From Veillonella sp. 3891 (lineage in GTDB: Bacteria; Bacillota; Negativicutes; Veillonellales; Veillonellaceae), in assembly GCF_003992315.1 (NCBI RefSeq), contig NZ_RQVE01000004.1:1-64000 (forward strand): a stretch of DNA of 64,000 nt, read 5' to 3'. Under the pieces are notes generated by a model, which was not told where the DNA came from, did no database searches, and saw only the letters and a program-made list of their open reading frames with translations. The stretch's first letter is position 1. The number at the start of each line of letters is the position of its first letter. Below, piece by piece: positions 18,401 to 26,191 of the stretch. The translations under genes and the position numbers were made by a program.

Positions 18401-18984
18401 TTAACGTGTTCGTATTCGATACAGAAGTATACTCCAACACTGGCGGTCAAGCATCTAAATCTACTCGCGTAGGTGCGGTTGCTCAATTCGCTGCACAAGG
18501 TAAACGTACAAACAAAAAAGACCTTGGCATGATCGCTATGACATATGGCAACATCTATGTGGCTCAAGTTGGTATGGGTGCTGATATGAACCAATTGATG
18601 AAAGCATTGGCAGAAGCTGAAGCATATCCAGGTCCATCCCTAATCATCGCTTATGCTCCATGTATCAACCATGGTATTAAAGGTGGTATGGGTAATGCAC
18701 AAGCTGAAACTAAACAAGCTGTTGCATCCGGTTATTGGGATTTATACCGTTATAACCCAGCATTAAAAGCACAAGGCAAAAACCCATTCAGCCTTGACTC
18801 CAAAGAACCTGACTATGAATTGTTTGATTCCTTCTTAGGAAAAGAAGTTCGTTACACATCTTTGGGTAAAGCAGTTCCTGCAATGAGCAAAGAATTGTTA
18901 GAAATCAATAAGCAATTAGCTAAAGAACGCCGTCAATCCTATGTTCGCCTACAAAAAGGTTTTGAAGAAGAATTGCAAGGCTAA
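15436..18984 (+). CDS. nifJ: Pyruvate:ferredoxin (flavodoxin) oxidoreductase
   Basis: This single-chain enzyme of 1182 residues oxidises pyruvate to acetyl-CoA and CO2, passing electrons to ferredoxin. The domain order is the usual one: two N-terminal TPP-type domains, the gamma and CoA-binding domains, a two-[4Fe-4S] ferredoxin domain (CxxCxxCxxxCP at C695-C705 and C750-C760) and the C-terminal TPP domain with ACAGCGE, GDGWAYDIG and NTGGQASKS. Length is normal. AAGGAGG precedes the ATG. Codon choice favours C-ending codons in FN/I positions more than the neighbours do, a sign of high expression. It faces a LysR regulator and ends in a strong terminator. It is also called por or pfor. Confidence 0.97.
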   Translation: MRKMKTMDGNQAAAHVAYGFSEVAAIYPITPSSPMPEHVDEWAGQGRKNLFGHTVQVVEMQSEAGAAAAVHGSLQAGALTTTFTSSQGLLLMLPNLYKVSGELLPGVFHVAARAIAAQALSIFGDHQDVMAARAAGCAMLAESSVQEVMDLAPVAHLTALKTRVPFINFFDGFRTSHEIQKIEVLEYDELKPLVDQDALEAFRQRALNPDAPVTRGTAENPDIYFQHREASNPFYLQVPDVVEHYMHEINKITGRDYQLFNYYGAADATDVIVTMGSSAQVATETVDYLNAQGRKVGFVQVHLFRPFATDRFVAALPKTVERVAVLDRTKEPGALAEPLFLDVQAALVQHNINAKVFGGRYGLSSKDVIPADLVAVFNNMLAEAGKRFFTLGINDDVTNLSLNRAEGVSVKTEGLTGCKFWGFGSDGTVGANKSAIKIIGDHTDMYAQAYFDYDSKKSGGVTMSHLRFGKNPINKPYLVTEPEFIACHRQSYVHEYDLLRGIKHGGTFLLNCTWGPEELAEKLPAKLRRTIAEKELNFYIINAAKIAAEIGLGGRINMVTQAAFFKLTEDTIIPIDKAVEYLKDSIEKTYGKKGADVVAMNNQAVDQGVGALVKVEVPAAWKDAKDSEDTFEKSSCTTCPSYVANIAKPVNAQAGYDLPVSAFTGYEDGTLPSGTAAFEKRGAALFVPHWIKENCIQCNQCSFVCPHATIRPVLATAEEAAAGPENFETIPEMMTKGELQFRIAVSPLDCLGCGNCVNICPAPKGKAIEMRPIDGELEFAPAWDYGVALPTKSHPMKQETVKGSQFKTPLLEFSGACAGCGETPYAKLITQLFGDRMMIANATGCSSIWGASMPASPYTKNQQGQGPAWANSLFEDNAEFGYGMFIGTEKIRTQLAETVASIAETADETTKQVLDLWLEKRLQGEGTRDRAKAVIDALSKVEQTEAVKEVLAKKQYLVKRSQWIFGGDGWAYDIGFGGLDHVLASGEDVNVFVFDTEVYSNTGGQASKSTRVGAVAQFAAQGKRTNKKDLGMIAMTYGNIYVAQVGMGADMNQLMKALAEAEAYPGPSLIIAYAPCINHGIKGGMGNAQAETKQAVASGYWDLYRYNPALKAQGKNPFSLDSKEPDYELFDSFLGKEVRYTSLGKAVPAMSKELLEINKQLAKERRQSYVRLQKGFEEELQG

Positions 18985-19007
18985 TCAATAGCGAAAGTAA
19001 TATGAAG

Positions 19008-19034
19008 AGGCTCTCCTTTGGGAGAGCCTTTTTT
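19008..19034 (+). terminator. Terminator of the PFOR gene
   Basis: AGGCTCTCC and GGAGAGCCT form a perfect 9-bp stem around TTTG, followed by a run of T. Confidence 0.9.
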
Positions 19035-19264
19035 CTGTAGCAAACGTGGGGATTGTGTATATAAGGGCTCTATAATAAGTGTTAGAGAGATTCATATAAG
19101 TGTAGTCATCAATATTCTTTTGTTACTAGATAATAGAAAGTGCATCTTAACTGTGAAGCAAGTACACTATAATAAAAATATAAGAAAAGGTATATTCCCA
19201 TAGGCAAATAAAGTTGATATACTAAAAATAGTTATTATGAAAAAGGCTAAGTAAGAAAGTGATT
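19035..19264. promoter_or_regulatory. Upstream region of the two-gene unknown module
   Basis: Two TATAAT sequences lie at 19071-19076 and 19168-19173. Neither has a well-spaced -35; TTAACT at 19147-19152 is 15 bp from the second. The region is markedly AT-rich. No other feature is seen. Confidence 0.35.
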
Positions 19265-20365
19265 ATGAATGACGAAATGCAAGAGAAGAAAGAAAATGAT
19301 TTAGAAGATATTACTATAGAAAACGAACTGTTTGTTTTCGAGGATATTATAGATGACATTTTAGAAGATATCATAGATATTTGCTTGGAGGAGGGGGGAC
19401 AAGAGAGAATAAAGCATTGTAAAAACGTAATTAGTGAATATATTATAGATTTTGCGAAAATAGATACCTTAAGGGGTCATGAATGGTTAAGCACTTTTTT
19501 TGAGATTGCAGACTCTAAAGTGGATTCTGACCACAATTTCTCTACAGATTGGGATATAGGACATATTGTACATGGTGCTGGTGTAGAAAGTGCGGAATTC
19601 GTTGCTATTTTCTGTGGAATAATTGTTGTAGTGCAACAAATTATTGCATTATTAAAAAATGAGGTTGATGGAAAAGAAGCACTTCTCAATATTGGGGGAA
19701 ATACTTTTAAACAAGCAGTGAAAAAATACATATTAGTAGCTAGCTCAACTTTATTAAAAAACACATTGGAAGAAGCTCATCATGTGGGATTACGTGGTGC
19801 ATCTATGACAGGATTACCAGAAACGGCGGTTCAGGTAAGTATAGCTACTTCAAAGATTTTATATCAATATTGTGCCGGAAAAATAGATGCTAAAACATGT
19901 GTGCAAAAGATATCGGTGCAAGGTGCAAATATGCTATCTGCTAATTTGCTTTCTGTGATTGGGCAAATTGTTATTCCTATACCTATTGCTGGGGCTATAA
20001 TTGGCAATATAGCAGGATATACCATGTCAGCATTTATGGTCAAGACCCTACAAGAGACCTTCGATGAAGAATGTATATCTATTGAAAGACGCAAGGAACT
20101 AGAAAAAGCTAGTGTTGAGTACATACAACAAAAGAAAATAGAACGAGAACAATTTGAAAGAGATATTGATAGATATTTAGCCAATAAAAAGAAGCAGTTT
20201 GAGTATGCTTTCATAGATATGCAAGATGCCATAAAATTGAATGATACACAGTGGGTAATAGATATGGGAAATCGTATGCTGGTTGACTTTGATGGGGAAA
20301 TTGTGTTTAAAAATCAAAGTGAATTTGATATACTTATGGAACAAGAGGACGCGTTAAGAATCTAA
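19265..20365 (+). CDS. Unknown protein A of a two-gene module
   Basis: This 366-residue protein is not recognised. The N-terminus is very acidic (DEMQEKKENDLEDITIENE). A hydrophobic stretch at about residues 115-138 (FVAIFCGIIVVVQQIIALL) and a glycine/isoleucine-rich one at about 225-262 could enter the membrane. A charged coiled-coil-like segment follows (about 270-325, KKIEREQFERDIDRYLANKK). The start chosen is ATG 19265 rather than GTG 19259, since AAGAAAG lies just before. Base and codon use (many ATA, AGA and AAA codons) differs from the surrounding housekeeping genes, which hints at acquired DNA. Protein B follows 68 bp downstream in the same direction. Confidence 0.7.
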   Translation: MNDEMQEKKENDLEDITIENELFVFEDIIDDILEDIIDICLEEGGQERIKHCKNVISEYIIDFAKIDTLRGHEWLSTFFEIADSKVDSDHNFSTDWDIGHIVHGAGVESAEFVAIFCGIIVVVQQIIALLKNEVDGKEALLNIGGNTFKQAVKKYILVASSTLLKNTLEEAHHVGLRGASMTGLPETAVQVSIATSKILYQYCAGKIDAKTCVQKISVQGANMLSANLLSVIGQIVIPIPIAGAIIGNIAGYTMSAFMVKTLQETFDEECISIERRKELEKASVEYIQQKKIEREQFERDIDRYLANKKKQFEYAFIDMQDAIKLNDTQWVIDMGNRMLVDFDGEIVFKNQSEFDILMEQEDALRI

Positions 20366-20433
20366 AAAATAGTATCTTATGATGAACTATAAAGATATAA
20401 AAGGTATGTATTTATGAGAAATGGAGAAAAGAT

Positions 20434-21426
20434 ATGCCAATACCATTATTAGTAGCAGGGTTAGCAGCGATTGCAGGAGGTTTTACTCTTAAAAAAGGGA
20501 TAGGAGCAAAAGGAAAGTATGATGAAGCTAAGAAAATAAATGAACGAGCGCAATTTTCTGTTCAGCGGGCACAGGAATCTATTGATGAAGCACGTACAAA
20601 AGCAGGTTTTGCTATTGATACTTTGGGAGCGTATAAAGTACAACTCTTAGACGGTATAGTGAAAGAGTTTTTAGACACGATGGAGCAAATTAAGCATGTA
20701 GACTTGAATCAAACGAAAGAATTAGAGATATATCGACAAACAGAAGAGGACATGCTTAAAGACTTACGAAAAGTTCAATTATTAGCATCTAGTATTGCAA
20801 AAGGAGTTGGAAGTGGTGTTGTTTCGGGGGCGTTAACTGCTTTTGGTGCCTATAGTGCAGCAGGAGCATTGGCGACGGCATCTACAGGGACTGCTATAGG
20901 TAGCCTTACAGGAGTAGCTGCAACGAATGCGACATTAGCATTCTTTGGAGGTGGATCCATAGCTGCTGGTGGATTAGGTGTTGCTGGAGGTATGGCTGTA
21001 TTAGGAGGTTTGGTAACAGCTCCTATGTTAGCTGTAGCTAGTTATGTGATGGACTCTAAGGTGAATAAAATGTTAGAAGATGCGAAATCTAATCGAGCCA
21101 TGTCAAAAGCATTTGAGGCAGATATGAAGAATGCTAGTATTGCTTGTATGGCAATTGTAGAGCAGGCGAATATGGTTCGTGATTTTTTACAACAATTAGA
21201 GGGGCTGTTACAACCATTAGTAGATACAATGAAGAAAATTATCCACCAATCGGGCACAGACTATAGACAATACGATGCTAATGAAAAGGGATGCATTGCT
21301 CAGACTGTGATGATAGTTAAGACAATTAAAGTTGTCCTAGAAAGAAGATTATTAACAGATGCTGGAGAAATGGATCAAGAATCTATGAAGATTATAGAGA
21401 ATGCAAAAAAAAATATATGTAGTTGA
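20434..21426 (+). CDS. Unknown glycine-zipper-like protein B of the module
   Basis: This 330-residue protein is not recognised. It opens with a short hydrophobic, glycine-rich segment (PLLVAGLAAIAGG). A coiled-coil-like helix follows (about 30-115), then a long Gly/Ala-rich hydrophobic block (about 125-205) with GxxxG-type spacing such as GVGSGVVSGALTAFGAYSAAG. A second helical, charged region closes it (about 208-330). Helix, glycine-zipper hairpin, helix is a layout shared by membrane-inserting and pore-type proteins, but similarity to any named family is not claimed. GGAGAAAAG precedes the ATG. It probably shares a transcript with protein A. Confidence 0.7.
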   Translation: MPIPLLVAGLAAIAGGFTLKKGIGAKGKYDEAKKINERAQFSVQRAQESIDEARTKAGFAIDTLGAYKVQLLDGIVKEFLDTMEQIKHVDLNQTKELEIYRQTEEDMLKDLRKVQLLASSIAKGVGSGVVSGALTAFGAYSAAGALATASTGTAIGSLTGVAATNATLAFFGGGSIAAGGLGVAGGMAVLGGLVTAPMLAVASYVMDSKVNKMLEDAKSNRAMSKAFEADMKNASIACMAIVEQANMVRDFLQQLEGLLQPLVDTMKKIIHQSGTDYRQYDANEKGCIAQTVMIVKTIKVVLERRLLTDAGEMDQESMKIIENAKKNICS

Positions 21427-21484
21427 GTATAACGAAAAATTCAGGTTCAGTTTAAGGCTAATACCCTATAATAAAATTGTTTTA

Positions 21485-21503
21485 CTTCGATTTGCAATCG
21501 AAG
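21485..21503. other. Small dyad before the infC promoter
   Basis: CTTCGATT and AATCGAAG pair around TGC. It is not followed by a T run, so it is more likely a protein site or a weak end for the upstream gene. Confidence 0.35.
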
Positions 21504-21539
21504 GTATGTAGTAGGTTAGTAGATTTCTGTAAGAAATTC

Positions 21540-21568
21540 TTGACAAGACTGTGGTTATACCGTATACT
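21540..21568 (+). promoter_or_regulatory. infC operon promoter
   Basis: TTGACA (21540-21545) and TATACT (21563-21568) have a 17-bp spacer, giving a start near 21575 and a leader of about 125 nt before infC. Confidence 0.85.
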
Positions 21569-21574
21569 AATTGA

Positions 21575-21700
21575 GTATTAACAAGTAGAAGCCATCCGCT
21601 TCTCACCTAATGTCATGAAATGTTGGGTACAGATAGTTACAAACTATGCTCGGATGGCCTTGTGCCATCCGATTTTTTTATCCCTTTGGAGGTGACTAGT
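21575..21700 (+). promoter_or_regulatory. infC-rpmI-rplT attenuating leader (L20-leader type)
   Basis: GCCATCCG at 21591-21598 can pair with CGGATGGC at 21651-21658, and the latter can instead pair with the second GCCATCCG at 21664-21671 to make a terminator. Two identical arms competing for one complement is a clear attenuator. In Firmicutes this operon leader is known to bind ribosomal protein L20 for feedback control, and the GCCATCCGCTTCTCACC tract resembles that leader class. Confidence 0.8.
21651..21679 (+). terminator. Leader terminator of the infC operon
   Basis: CGGATGGC and GCCATCCG pair around CTTGT and are followed by ATTTTTTT. It lies before the infC ribosome binding site. Confidence 0.85.
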
Positions 21701-22216
21701 ATTAGCAAAGATACACCGCGTATTAATGAAGAGATCCGTGCTCGCGAAGTTCGTGTCGTAAGTGCAGATAATGATCAGTTAGGTATTATGTCTGTTCGTG
21801 ATGCGTTAGCTATGGCAGAAGAACAACATTTAGATCTAGTAGAAGTAGCCCCTAATGGTAAACCACCGGTTTGTCGTATTATGAACTATGGTAAATACCG
21901 TTATGAGCAACAAAAACGCGAAAAAGAAGCAAAGAAGAAGCAAAAAACTTTCACATTGAAAGAAGTTAAGCTTCGTCCTCACATCGAAGATCATGATTTT
22001 TATGTAAAACTTAAAAATGCAGCTAAATTCTTAGGTGATGGTAATAAAGTTAAGGTAACGATCATGTTCCGCGGTCGTGAATTGAGCCACCCAGAATTGG
22101 GGCTTAATGTGCTGACTCGTTTTGCTGGTGAATTAACTGACCAAGCGGTTGTTGAAAAAGAAGCGAAACTAGAAGGCCGAAACATGACAATGATTTTAGC
22201 TAAAAAAGGTAATTAG
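21701..22216 (+). CDS. infC: Translation initiation factor IF-3
   Basis: This 171-residue factor binds the 30S subunit and checks start codon-initiator pairing. The start is the rare codon ATT at 21701, 7 nt after GGAGGTGA, giving (M)[17 protein letters not shown], the normal IF-3 N-terminus. The ATG at 21620 lies upstream of the leader terminator and would add a foreign peptide. Non-AUG starts on infC are a known autoregulation device, since IF-3 discriminates against them. The N-domain, lysine-rich linker ([11 protein letters not shown]) and C-domain are intact. Confidence 0.96.
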   Translation: MSKDTPRINEEIRAREVRVVSADNDQLGIMSVRDALAMAEEQHLDLVEVAPNGKPPVCRIMNYGKYRYEQQKREKEAKKKQKTFTLKEVKLRPHIEDHDFYVKLKNAAKFLGDGNKVKVTIMFRGRELSHPELGLNVLTRFAGELTDQAVVEKEAKLEGRNMTMILAKKGN

Positions 22217-22227
22217 GAGGAAGAATA

Positions 22228-22425
22228 ATGCCAAAGATTAAAACTCGTCGCGCAGCGGCTAAACGTTTCCAAGTAACAGGTAGTGGTGAATTCAAACGTG
22301 CAAAAGCTTTCAAAAGCCATATCTTAGAGAAAAAATCTCCAGCACGTAAACGTAATCTTCGCAAAGCTACATTGGTTAGCAAATCCGACTACAAACGCGT
22401 AGTAAAATGCTTACCATACGCATAA
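22228..22425 (+). CDS. rpmI: 50S ribosomal protein L35
   Basis: This 65-residue basic protein opens with [18 protein letters not shown], the standard L35 N-terminus, and contains [16 protein letters not shown]. It starts 11 bp after infC behind AGGAGGAA, in the conserved infC-rpmI-rplT order. Confidence 0.97.
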   Translation: MPKIKTRRAAAKRFQVTGSGEFKRAKAFKSHILEKKSPARKRNLRKATLVSKSDYKRVVKCLPYA

Positions 22426-22472
22426 GATTCAAACATTTTAGTAACATATAACGATATTGGAGGAATACAATA

Positions 22473-22823
22473 ATGGCAAGAGTAAAAACAGGCGTAACAG
22501 CGCATGCACGTCATAAAAAAATCTTAAAATTAGCTAAAGGTTACCGCGGTACACGTTCTCGCTTATTCAAAAAAGCAAACGAATCCGTAATGAAAGCATT
22601 ATACTATGCTCGTCGTGACCGTCGTGCTAAAAAACGTGAGTTCCGTAAATTATGGATCGCTCGTATCAATGCAGCAAGTCGTATCAATGGTTTATCTTAC
22701 AGCCGTTTCATCGCTGGTTTAACAAAAGCTGGTGTGGAAATCAACCGTAAAATGTTGGCTGACTTGGCAGTACATGATGCAGCTGCATTCGCGAAATTAG
22801 TAGAAATCGCTAAAAATGCGTAA
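22473..22823 (+). CDS. rplT: 50S ribosomal protein L20
   Basis: This 116-residue protein is needed early in 50S assembly and, in Firmicutes, represses its own operon by binding the infC leader. The N-terminal basic extension ([20 protein letters not shown]) and globular domain are typical. GGAGGAA precedes the ATG, and a strong terminator follows. Confidence 0.97.
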   Translation: MARVKTGVTAHARHKKILKLAKGYRGTRSRLFKKANESVMKALYYARRDRRAKKREFRKLWIARINAASRINGLSYSRFIAGLTKAGVEINRKMLADLAVHDAAAFAKLVEIAKNA

Positions 22824-22862
22824 GAAAAATATATAACGACCTATATGATAGGTTGCGAATAG

Positions 22863-22892
22863 AAGAACAGTCCTTTGGGACTGTTCTTTTTT
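22863..22892 (+). terminator. Terminator of the infC-rpmI-rplT operon
   Basis: AAGAACAGTCC and GGACTGTTCTT form an 11-bp stem with a TTTG loop and a T run. Confidence 0.92.
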
Positions 22893-23051
22893 GTTACGCT
22901 AAAATTGTATCATTATGACTATAGGATAAAATAAGTTGTTTTTACTGTCGAGGTTCATAGCGAAAGATAGGAGTCTTACTTTGTGTAATAAACCTATCTA
23001 GAAATACTGGATTAGCATATCAATATTACTTGTTGATAGTAACCTATCCAT
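22893..23051. other. Intergenic stretch between convergent operons
   Basis: No ORF is supported here. AGATAGG (near 22965) and CCTATCT (near 22993) could pair across about 20 nt. Nothing else is seen. Confidence 0.4.
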
Positions 23052-23090
23052 AAAAAATACCCTCGAAAGCTATGTTTCAAGGGTATTTTG
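23052..23090. terminator. Bidirectional terminator for the minus-strand flippase gene
   Basis: AATACCCT-C-GAAA pairs with TTTC-A-AGGGTATT around GCTATG. The A run at 23052-23057 gives a T run on the minus strand, and a short T run follows on the plus strand. Confidence 0.8.
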
Positions 23091-23178
23091 CTATATTCAT
23101 ATGGAATTCTCTAAGAACTATTCTACTAATGGAGATATACAATTATCCCAAAACTACCGGCAATGGGACAATACTTAA

Positions 23179-24735
23179 TTACCTAAAGAACCGTCCTACC
23201 ACAGGCAATCGAGCGCCGTCGTTTTTATTAAGTCCTTTCAATACAATCATGATTGCTACATAGATGAAAGCACCAATGATGGCAGTGATCATAATGTTAA
23301 AGAAGGTAGGGATACTTCCTTGCAAGATTGGGTAGAAATAATACATAGCCACGCCCATGATGGAGGCGGAGATAATATTTTTACCCAATAAGATAAGGTC
23401 GATAAAGTAGCCTGTATGACGATGAATCCAGATAAGATTTAAGAGCGCTGCAAAGCCGATGTCAGCTACAGTGGCATAAGCAGCACCACCGATGCCTAAA
23501 GCTGGGATGGCTGTTAACTGCCAGTTTAAGATGACTTTCACAATGGCAGCAATCCCCATGTTGATCACGGGAATGCGTGGTTTTCCTAAGCCTTGTAGGA
23601 TACCTGTCGTCACCTGGTGGAGGCCTAAGAAGAAGATGGCCCACGCTAAGATTTGCGTTGCTTCTGCTGCACGTGGTGCGTTATAGATGGTGGATACCAC
23701 TGGTTCCGCCAAAATGTAGAGCATCACTGTAAAAGGAATGGTAGCTACGAAGGTTAACCGCATGGAACCTGCCGTGCGATAGTAGACCTGTTTGATATCC
23801 TTAATAGATACGGCGTTGGAAATAGCTGGTACAATACTGGTCGCAATGGCTGCAGTAATGATAGTCGCTAAGTTAATAAGAGGTACCGCCATACCCGATA
23901 GATAACCGTACAGTTCGGTAGCTTCGTGTAGTGGATAGCCGATGTCGATTAATCGTCTTGGAATGATTGCTACGTCTAGCATAGCTACGATAGGTAACAT
24001 CATGCTGGCTAACGCGATGGGAATGGACAAGTTGATTAAACGACGAATGATAGACTTGGAACTTTCAGGTGGTTCTGTAGTCGTTATCGGTTCGTCCAAT
24101 CGTTTTGGTAGGCGATAGTAATAGTACATAAGCACGACTAAAGCACCGACGGCACCGATACCAGCGCCTAGACTAGCCCCACCGGCAGCTACATCTAATC
24201 CATAAGGTAGTAAGATGTATGCAGCCCCCAGCATAACTACAACACGTAGTAATTGCTCCACGATTTGGCTGATTGCCGTAGGTGTCATCATTTGCCATCC
24301 TTGTAAGTAGCCACGATAGCAAGAAATGAGGGTTACAAAGAACACCGCTGGCGATAGAGCGATTAAGGAATAGTACGCCCTTGGGTCTGTAATGAAATTA
24401 ATGTCGATGAGCCATTGAGCAGAGCCATAGACGGCGATACTGAACAATAGACCGAGAACAAATAGCATTTTGAAAGAAATAGAGAATACTTTTTTAGCTC
24501 CTAATAAATCGTGTTTTGCTAATTTTTCTGCGGTCATAATGGAAATGGCAATAGGGATTCCTGCACTGGATAGCTGCAACGCCAATAAGTACGCTGGAAA
24601 TGCCATTTGGTAGATACCGATACCCTCACCACTGAGGACACGGGATAAGAAAATCCAGTTCAAGCTACCAATAGCTTTCACCACAAATCCCGCAATCGTC
24701 AAGATGAGCGTACCCTGTAAAAATCGATTAACCAT
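23179..24735 (-). CDS. MOP-superfamily lipid/polysaccharide flippase (SpoVB/MurJ-like)
   Basis: This 518-residue protein has about 14 hydrophobic segments and belongs to the polysaccharide biosynthesis (PF01943-type) flippases related to SpoVB and YtgP. Such proteins flip lipid-linked cell-envelope precursors. The N-terminal FLQGTLILTIAGFVVKAIG with following SRVLSGEGIGIYQMAFP is typical of this group. The start is ATG 24735, with AGGAGATATC directly upstream, rather than the longer frame from 24816. It is a single gene on the minus strand, divergent from the aldolase gene. The substrate cannot be stated, and a MurJ-like role is possible. Confidence 0.87.
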   Translation of the reverse strand: MVNRFLQGTLILTIAGFVVKAIGSLNWIFLSRVLSGEGIGIYQMAFPAYLLALQLSSAGIPIAISIMTAEKLAKHDLLGAKKVFSISFKMLFVLGLLFSIAVYGSAQWLIDINFITDPRAYYSLIALSPAVFFVTLISCYRGYLQGWQMMTPTAISQIVEQLLRVVVMLGAAYILLPYGLDVAAGGASLGAGIGAVGALVVLMYYYYRLPKRLDEPITTTEPPESSKSIIRRLINLSIPIALASMMLPIVAMLDVAIIPRRLIDIGYPLHEATELYGYLSGMAVPLINLATIITAAIATSIVPAISNAVSIKDIKQVYYRTAGSMRLTFVATIPFTVMLYILAEPVVSTIYNAPRAAEATQILAWAIFFLGLHQVTTGILQGLGKPRIPVINMGIAAIVKVILNWQLTAIPALGIGGAAYATVADIGFAALLNLIWIHRHTGYFIDLILLGKNIISASIMGVAMYYFYPILQGSIPTFFNIMITAIIGAFIYVAIMIVLKGLNKNDGARLPVVGRFFR

Positions 24736-24850
24736 GATATCTCCTATACTGAAAGATTCGATTGAATCTATGAAAGACTTACTTTTAATTGTACCATAGA
24801 ATAGGCGTGTTCTCAATCATATTGACAACCTTTGAGAATATAGATTTTTC

Positions 24851-24879
24851 TTGAATCGCTCTAGTAGATACGGTATAAT
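24851..24879 (+). promoter_or_regulatory. Promoter of the aldolase gene
   Basis: TTGAAT (24851-24856) and TATAAT (24874-24879) are 17 bp apart. Confidence 0.75.
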
Positions 24880-24934
24880 AAAAATATATAGTCATTAATA
24901 ATGTATTTAATTATATACTACAAGGAGGCCCATT

Positions 24935-25864
24935 ATGCCATTAGTATCTACGAAAGAGATGTTTGAGAAAGCCTATGCTGGCGGCTATGCCATTGGTGCG
25001 TTCAATGTCAACGACATGGAAATTATCCAAGGTATTGTGGATGCGGTGAAAGTGGAGCAAGCTCCATTGATCTTGCAAGTATCTGCAGGGGCTCGTAAAT
25101 ATGCTAAACCTGTGTATTTAACAAAATTGGTAGAAGCAGCTTTAATCGATACAGATCTCCCTATCGCGTTGCATTTGGATCATGGCGATGATTTTGAAAT
25201 CTGTAAAGACTGCATCGACAGTGGTTTTACTTCTGTTATGATTGATGGTTCTAAGCATCCCTTTGAAAAAAATGTGGAACTCACAGCCCGTGTAGTGGAA
25301 TATGCTCATAAACATGGCGTGGTAGTAGAAGGCGAATTAGGTCGTCTAGCAGGTGTGGAAGATGATGTAAATGTTAGTGAAAAAGATGCATTATTTACTG
25401 ATCCAGAGGAAGCAGCTGAATTTGTTCGTTTAACTGGGGTTGATTCCTTGGCGATTGCTATCGGTACAAGCCATGGTGCGTATAAATTTAAAGGCACTCC
25501 ATACTTAGATTTTCGTCGCTTACAACGAGTAGGCGAATTATTGCCTAACTTCCCAATCGTATTGCATGGTGCATCTTCTGTACCACAAGCATTCGTTGAA
25601 AAATGTAACTCCTTTGGTGGCGCTATCCCAGGCGCACAAGGGGTGCCTGAAGATATGCTTCGTAAAGCAGCGACAATGGCAGTGTGCAAAATTAACATCG
25701 ATACAGACTTGCGCTTAGCTATGACTGCAAGCATCCGTGAAGTATTAGCAAACAATCCTGCTGAGTTTGATCCTCGTAAATACTTGGGACCTGGCCGTGA
25801 GGCTATCCAAGCTATGGTGCAACATAAAATTAAAAATGTATTAGGTTGCAACAACAAAATTTAA
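24935..25864 (+). CDS. fba: Fructose-1,6-bisphosphate aldolase, class II
   Basis: This zinc-dependent aldolase of 309 residues interconverts fructose-1,6-bisphosphate with dihydroxyacetone phosphate and glyceraldehyde-3-phosphate. Metal and substrate motifs are present: ALHLDHGDD, VVEGELGRLAGVEDD, GTSHGAYKF and VLHGASSVP. The length fits the class IIA/B bacterial form. AAGGAGGCCC precedes the ATG. It has its own promoter and terminator, separate from the lower-glycolysis operon at 52-58 kb. In this organism it may mainly serve gluconeogenesis. Confidence 0.96.
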   Translation: MPLVSTKEMFEKAYAGGYAIGAFNVNDMEIIQGIVDAVKVEQAPLILQVSAGARKYAKPVYLTKLVEAALIDTDLPIALHLDHGDDFEICKDCIDSGFTSVMIDGSKHPFEKNVELTARVVEYAHKHGVVVEGELGRLAGVEDDVNVSEKDALFTDPEEAAEFVRLTGVDSLAIAIGTSHGAYKFKGTPYLDFRRLQRVGELLPNFPIVLHGASSVPQAFVEKCNSFGGAIPGAQGVPEDMLRKAATMAVCKINIDTDLRLAMTASIREVLANNPAEFDPRKYLGPGREAIQAMVQHKIKNVLGCNNKI

Positions 25865-25880
25865 TTTGATTGGAGAAAAG

Positions 25881-25912
25881 CTGGCATGCCCTTAGGGTGT
25901 GTCAGTTTTTTT
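25881..25912 (+). terminator. Terminator of the aldolase gene
   Basis: CTGGCATGCC and GGGTGTGTCAG pair with several G-U pairs, followed by seven T. Confidence 0.7.
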
Positions 25913-25968
25913 GCACACAAAATGGAAAATAGTTGTTTTGTCTTATAGCCTTAATATATAGTATACGA

Positions 25969-26010
25969 AAAGGACTGTATCACATGCCTAGGCATGTGAT
26001 ACAGTCCTTT
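25969..26010. repeat. 42-bp perfect palindrome
   Basis: The 42 bp read the same on both strands, centred on CCTAGG at 25989/25990. The arms begin AAAGGACTG and end CAGTCCTTT. The flanks are AT-rich with only short T runs, so it might end transcription from either side but is longer than needed. Confidence 0.85.
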
Positions 26011-26027
26011 AGTTATGTTAGTTGTAT

Positions 26028-26140
26028 ATCGTCGGTGGGAATCACCGCTCTAATATAGCTTCTCACTTCTCGATGTACCACACATACATCGTCGGTGGGA
26101 ATCACCGCTCTAGTATAGCTTCTCGCTTTTCGATATACCA
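26028..26140. repeat. Direct repeat, two 53-bp units with 60-bp period
   Basis: Units 26028-26080 and 26088-26140 differ at only a few positions. Each has the hairpin CGGTG-GGAAT-CACCG near its left end and ATCG/CGAT at its edges. There is no ORF. The unit is probably a dispersed or structured-RNA repeat, read on either strand. Confidence 0.8.
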
Positions 26141-26191
26141 TAGTAATAAGATACTGCTATGTTAGCGATTTGTCAATGGAAAATGAGTGTG

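Noticed and set aside
19018-19203. Short ORF after PFOR
   Set aside because: It begins in the terminator hairpin and has no ribosome binding site.
21620-21700. Upstream ATG for IF-3
   Set aside because: It sits in the leader before the attenuator terminator and adds a peptide foreign to IF-3.
25306-25857. Long minus-strand ORF inside fba
   Set aside because: It is a shadow of the aldolase gene, which has full motif support.
26028-26140. Possible CRISPR array
   Set aside because: Only two units with a 7-bp gap exist, there are no spacers, and no cas gene is near.
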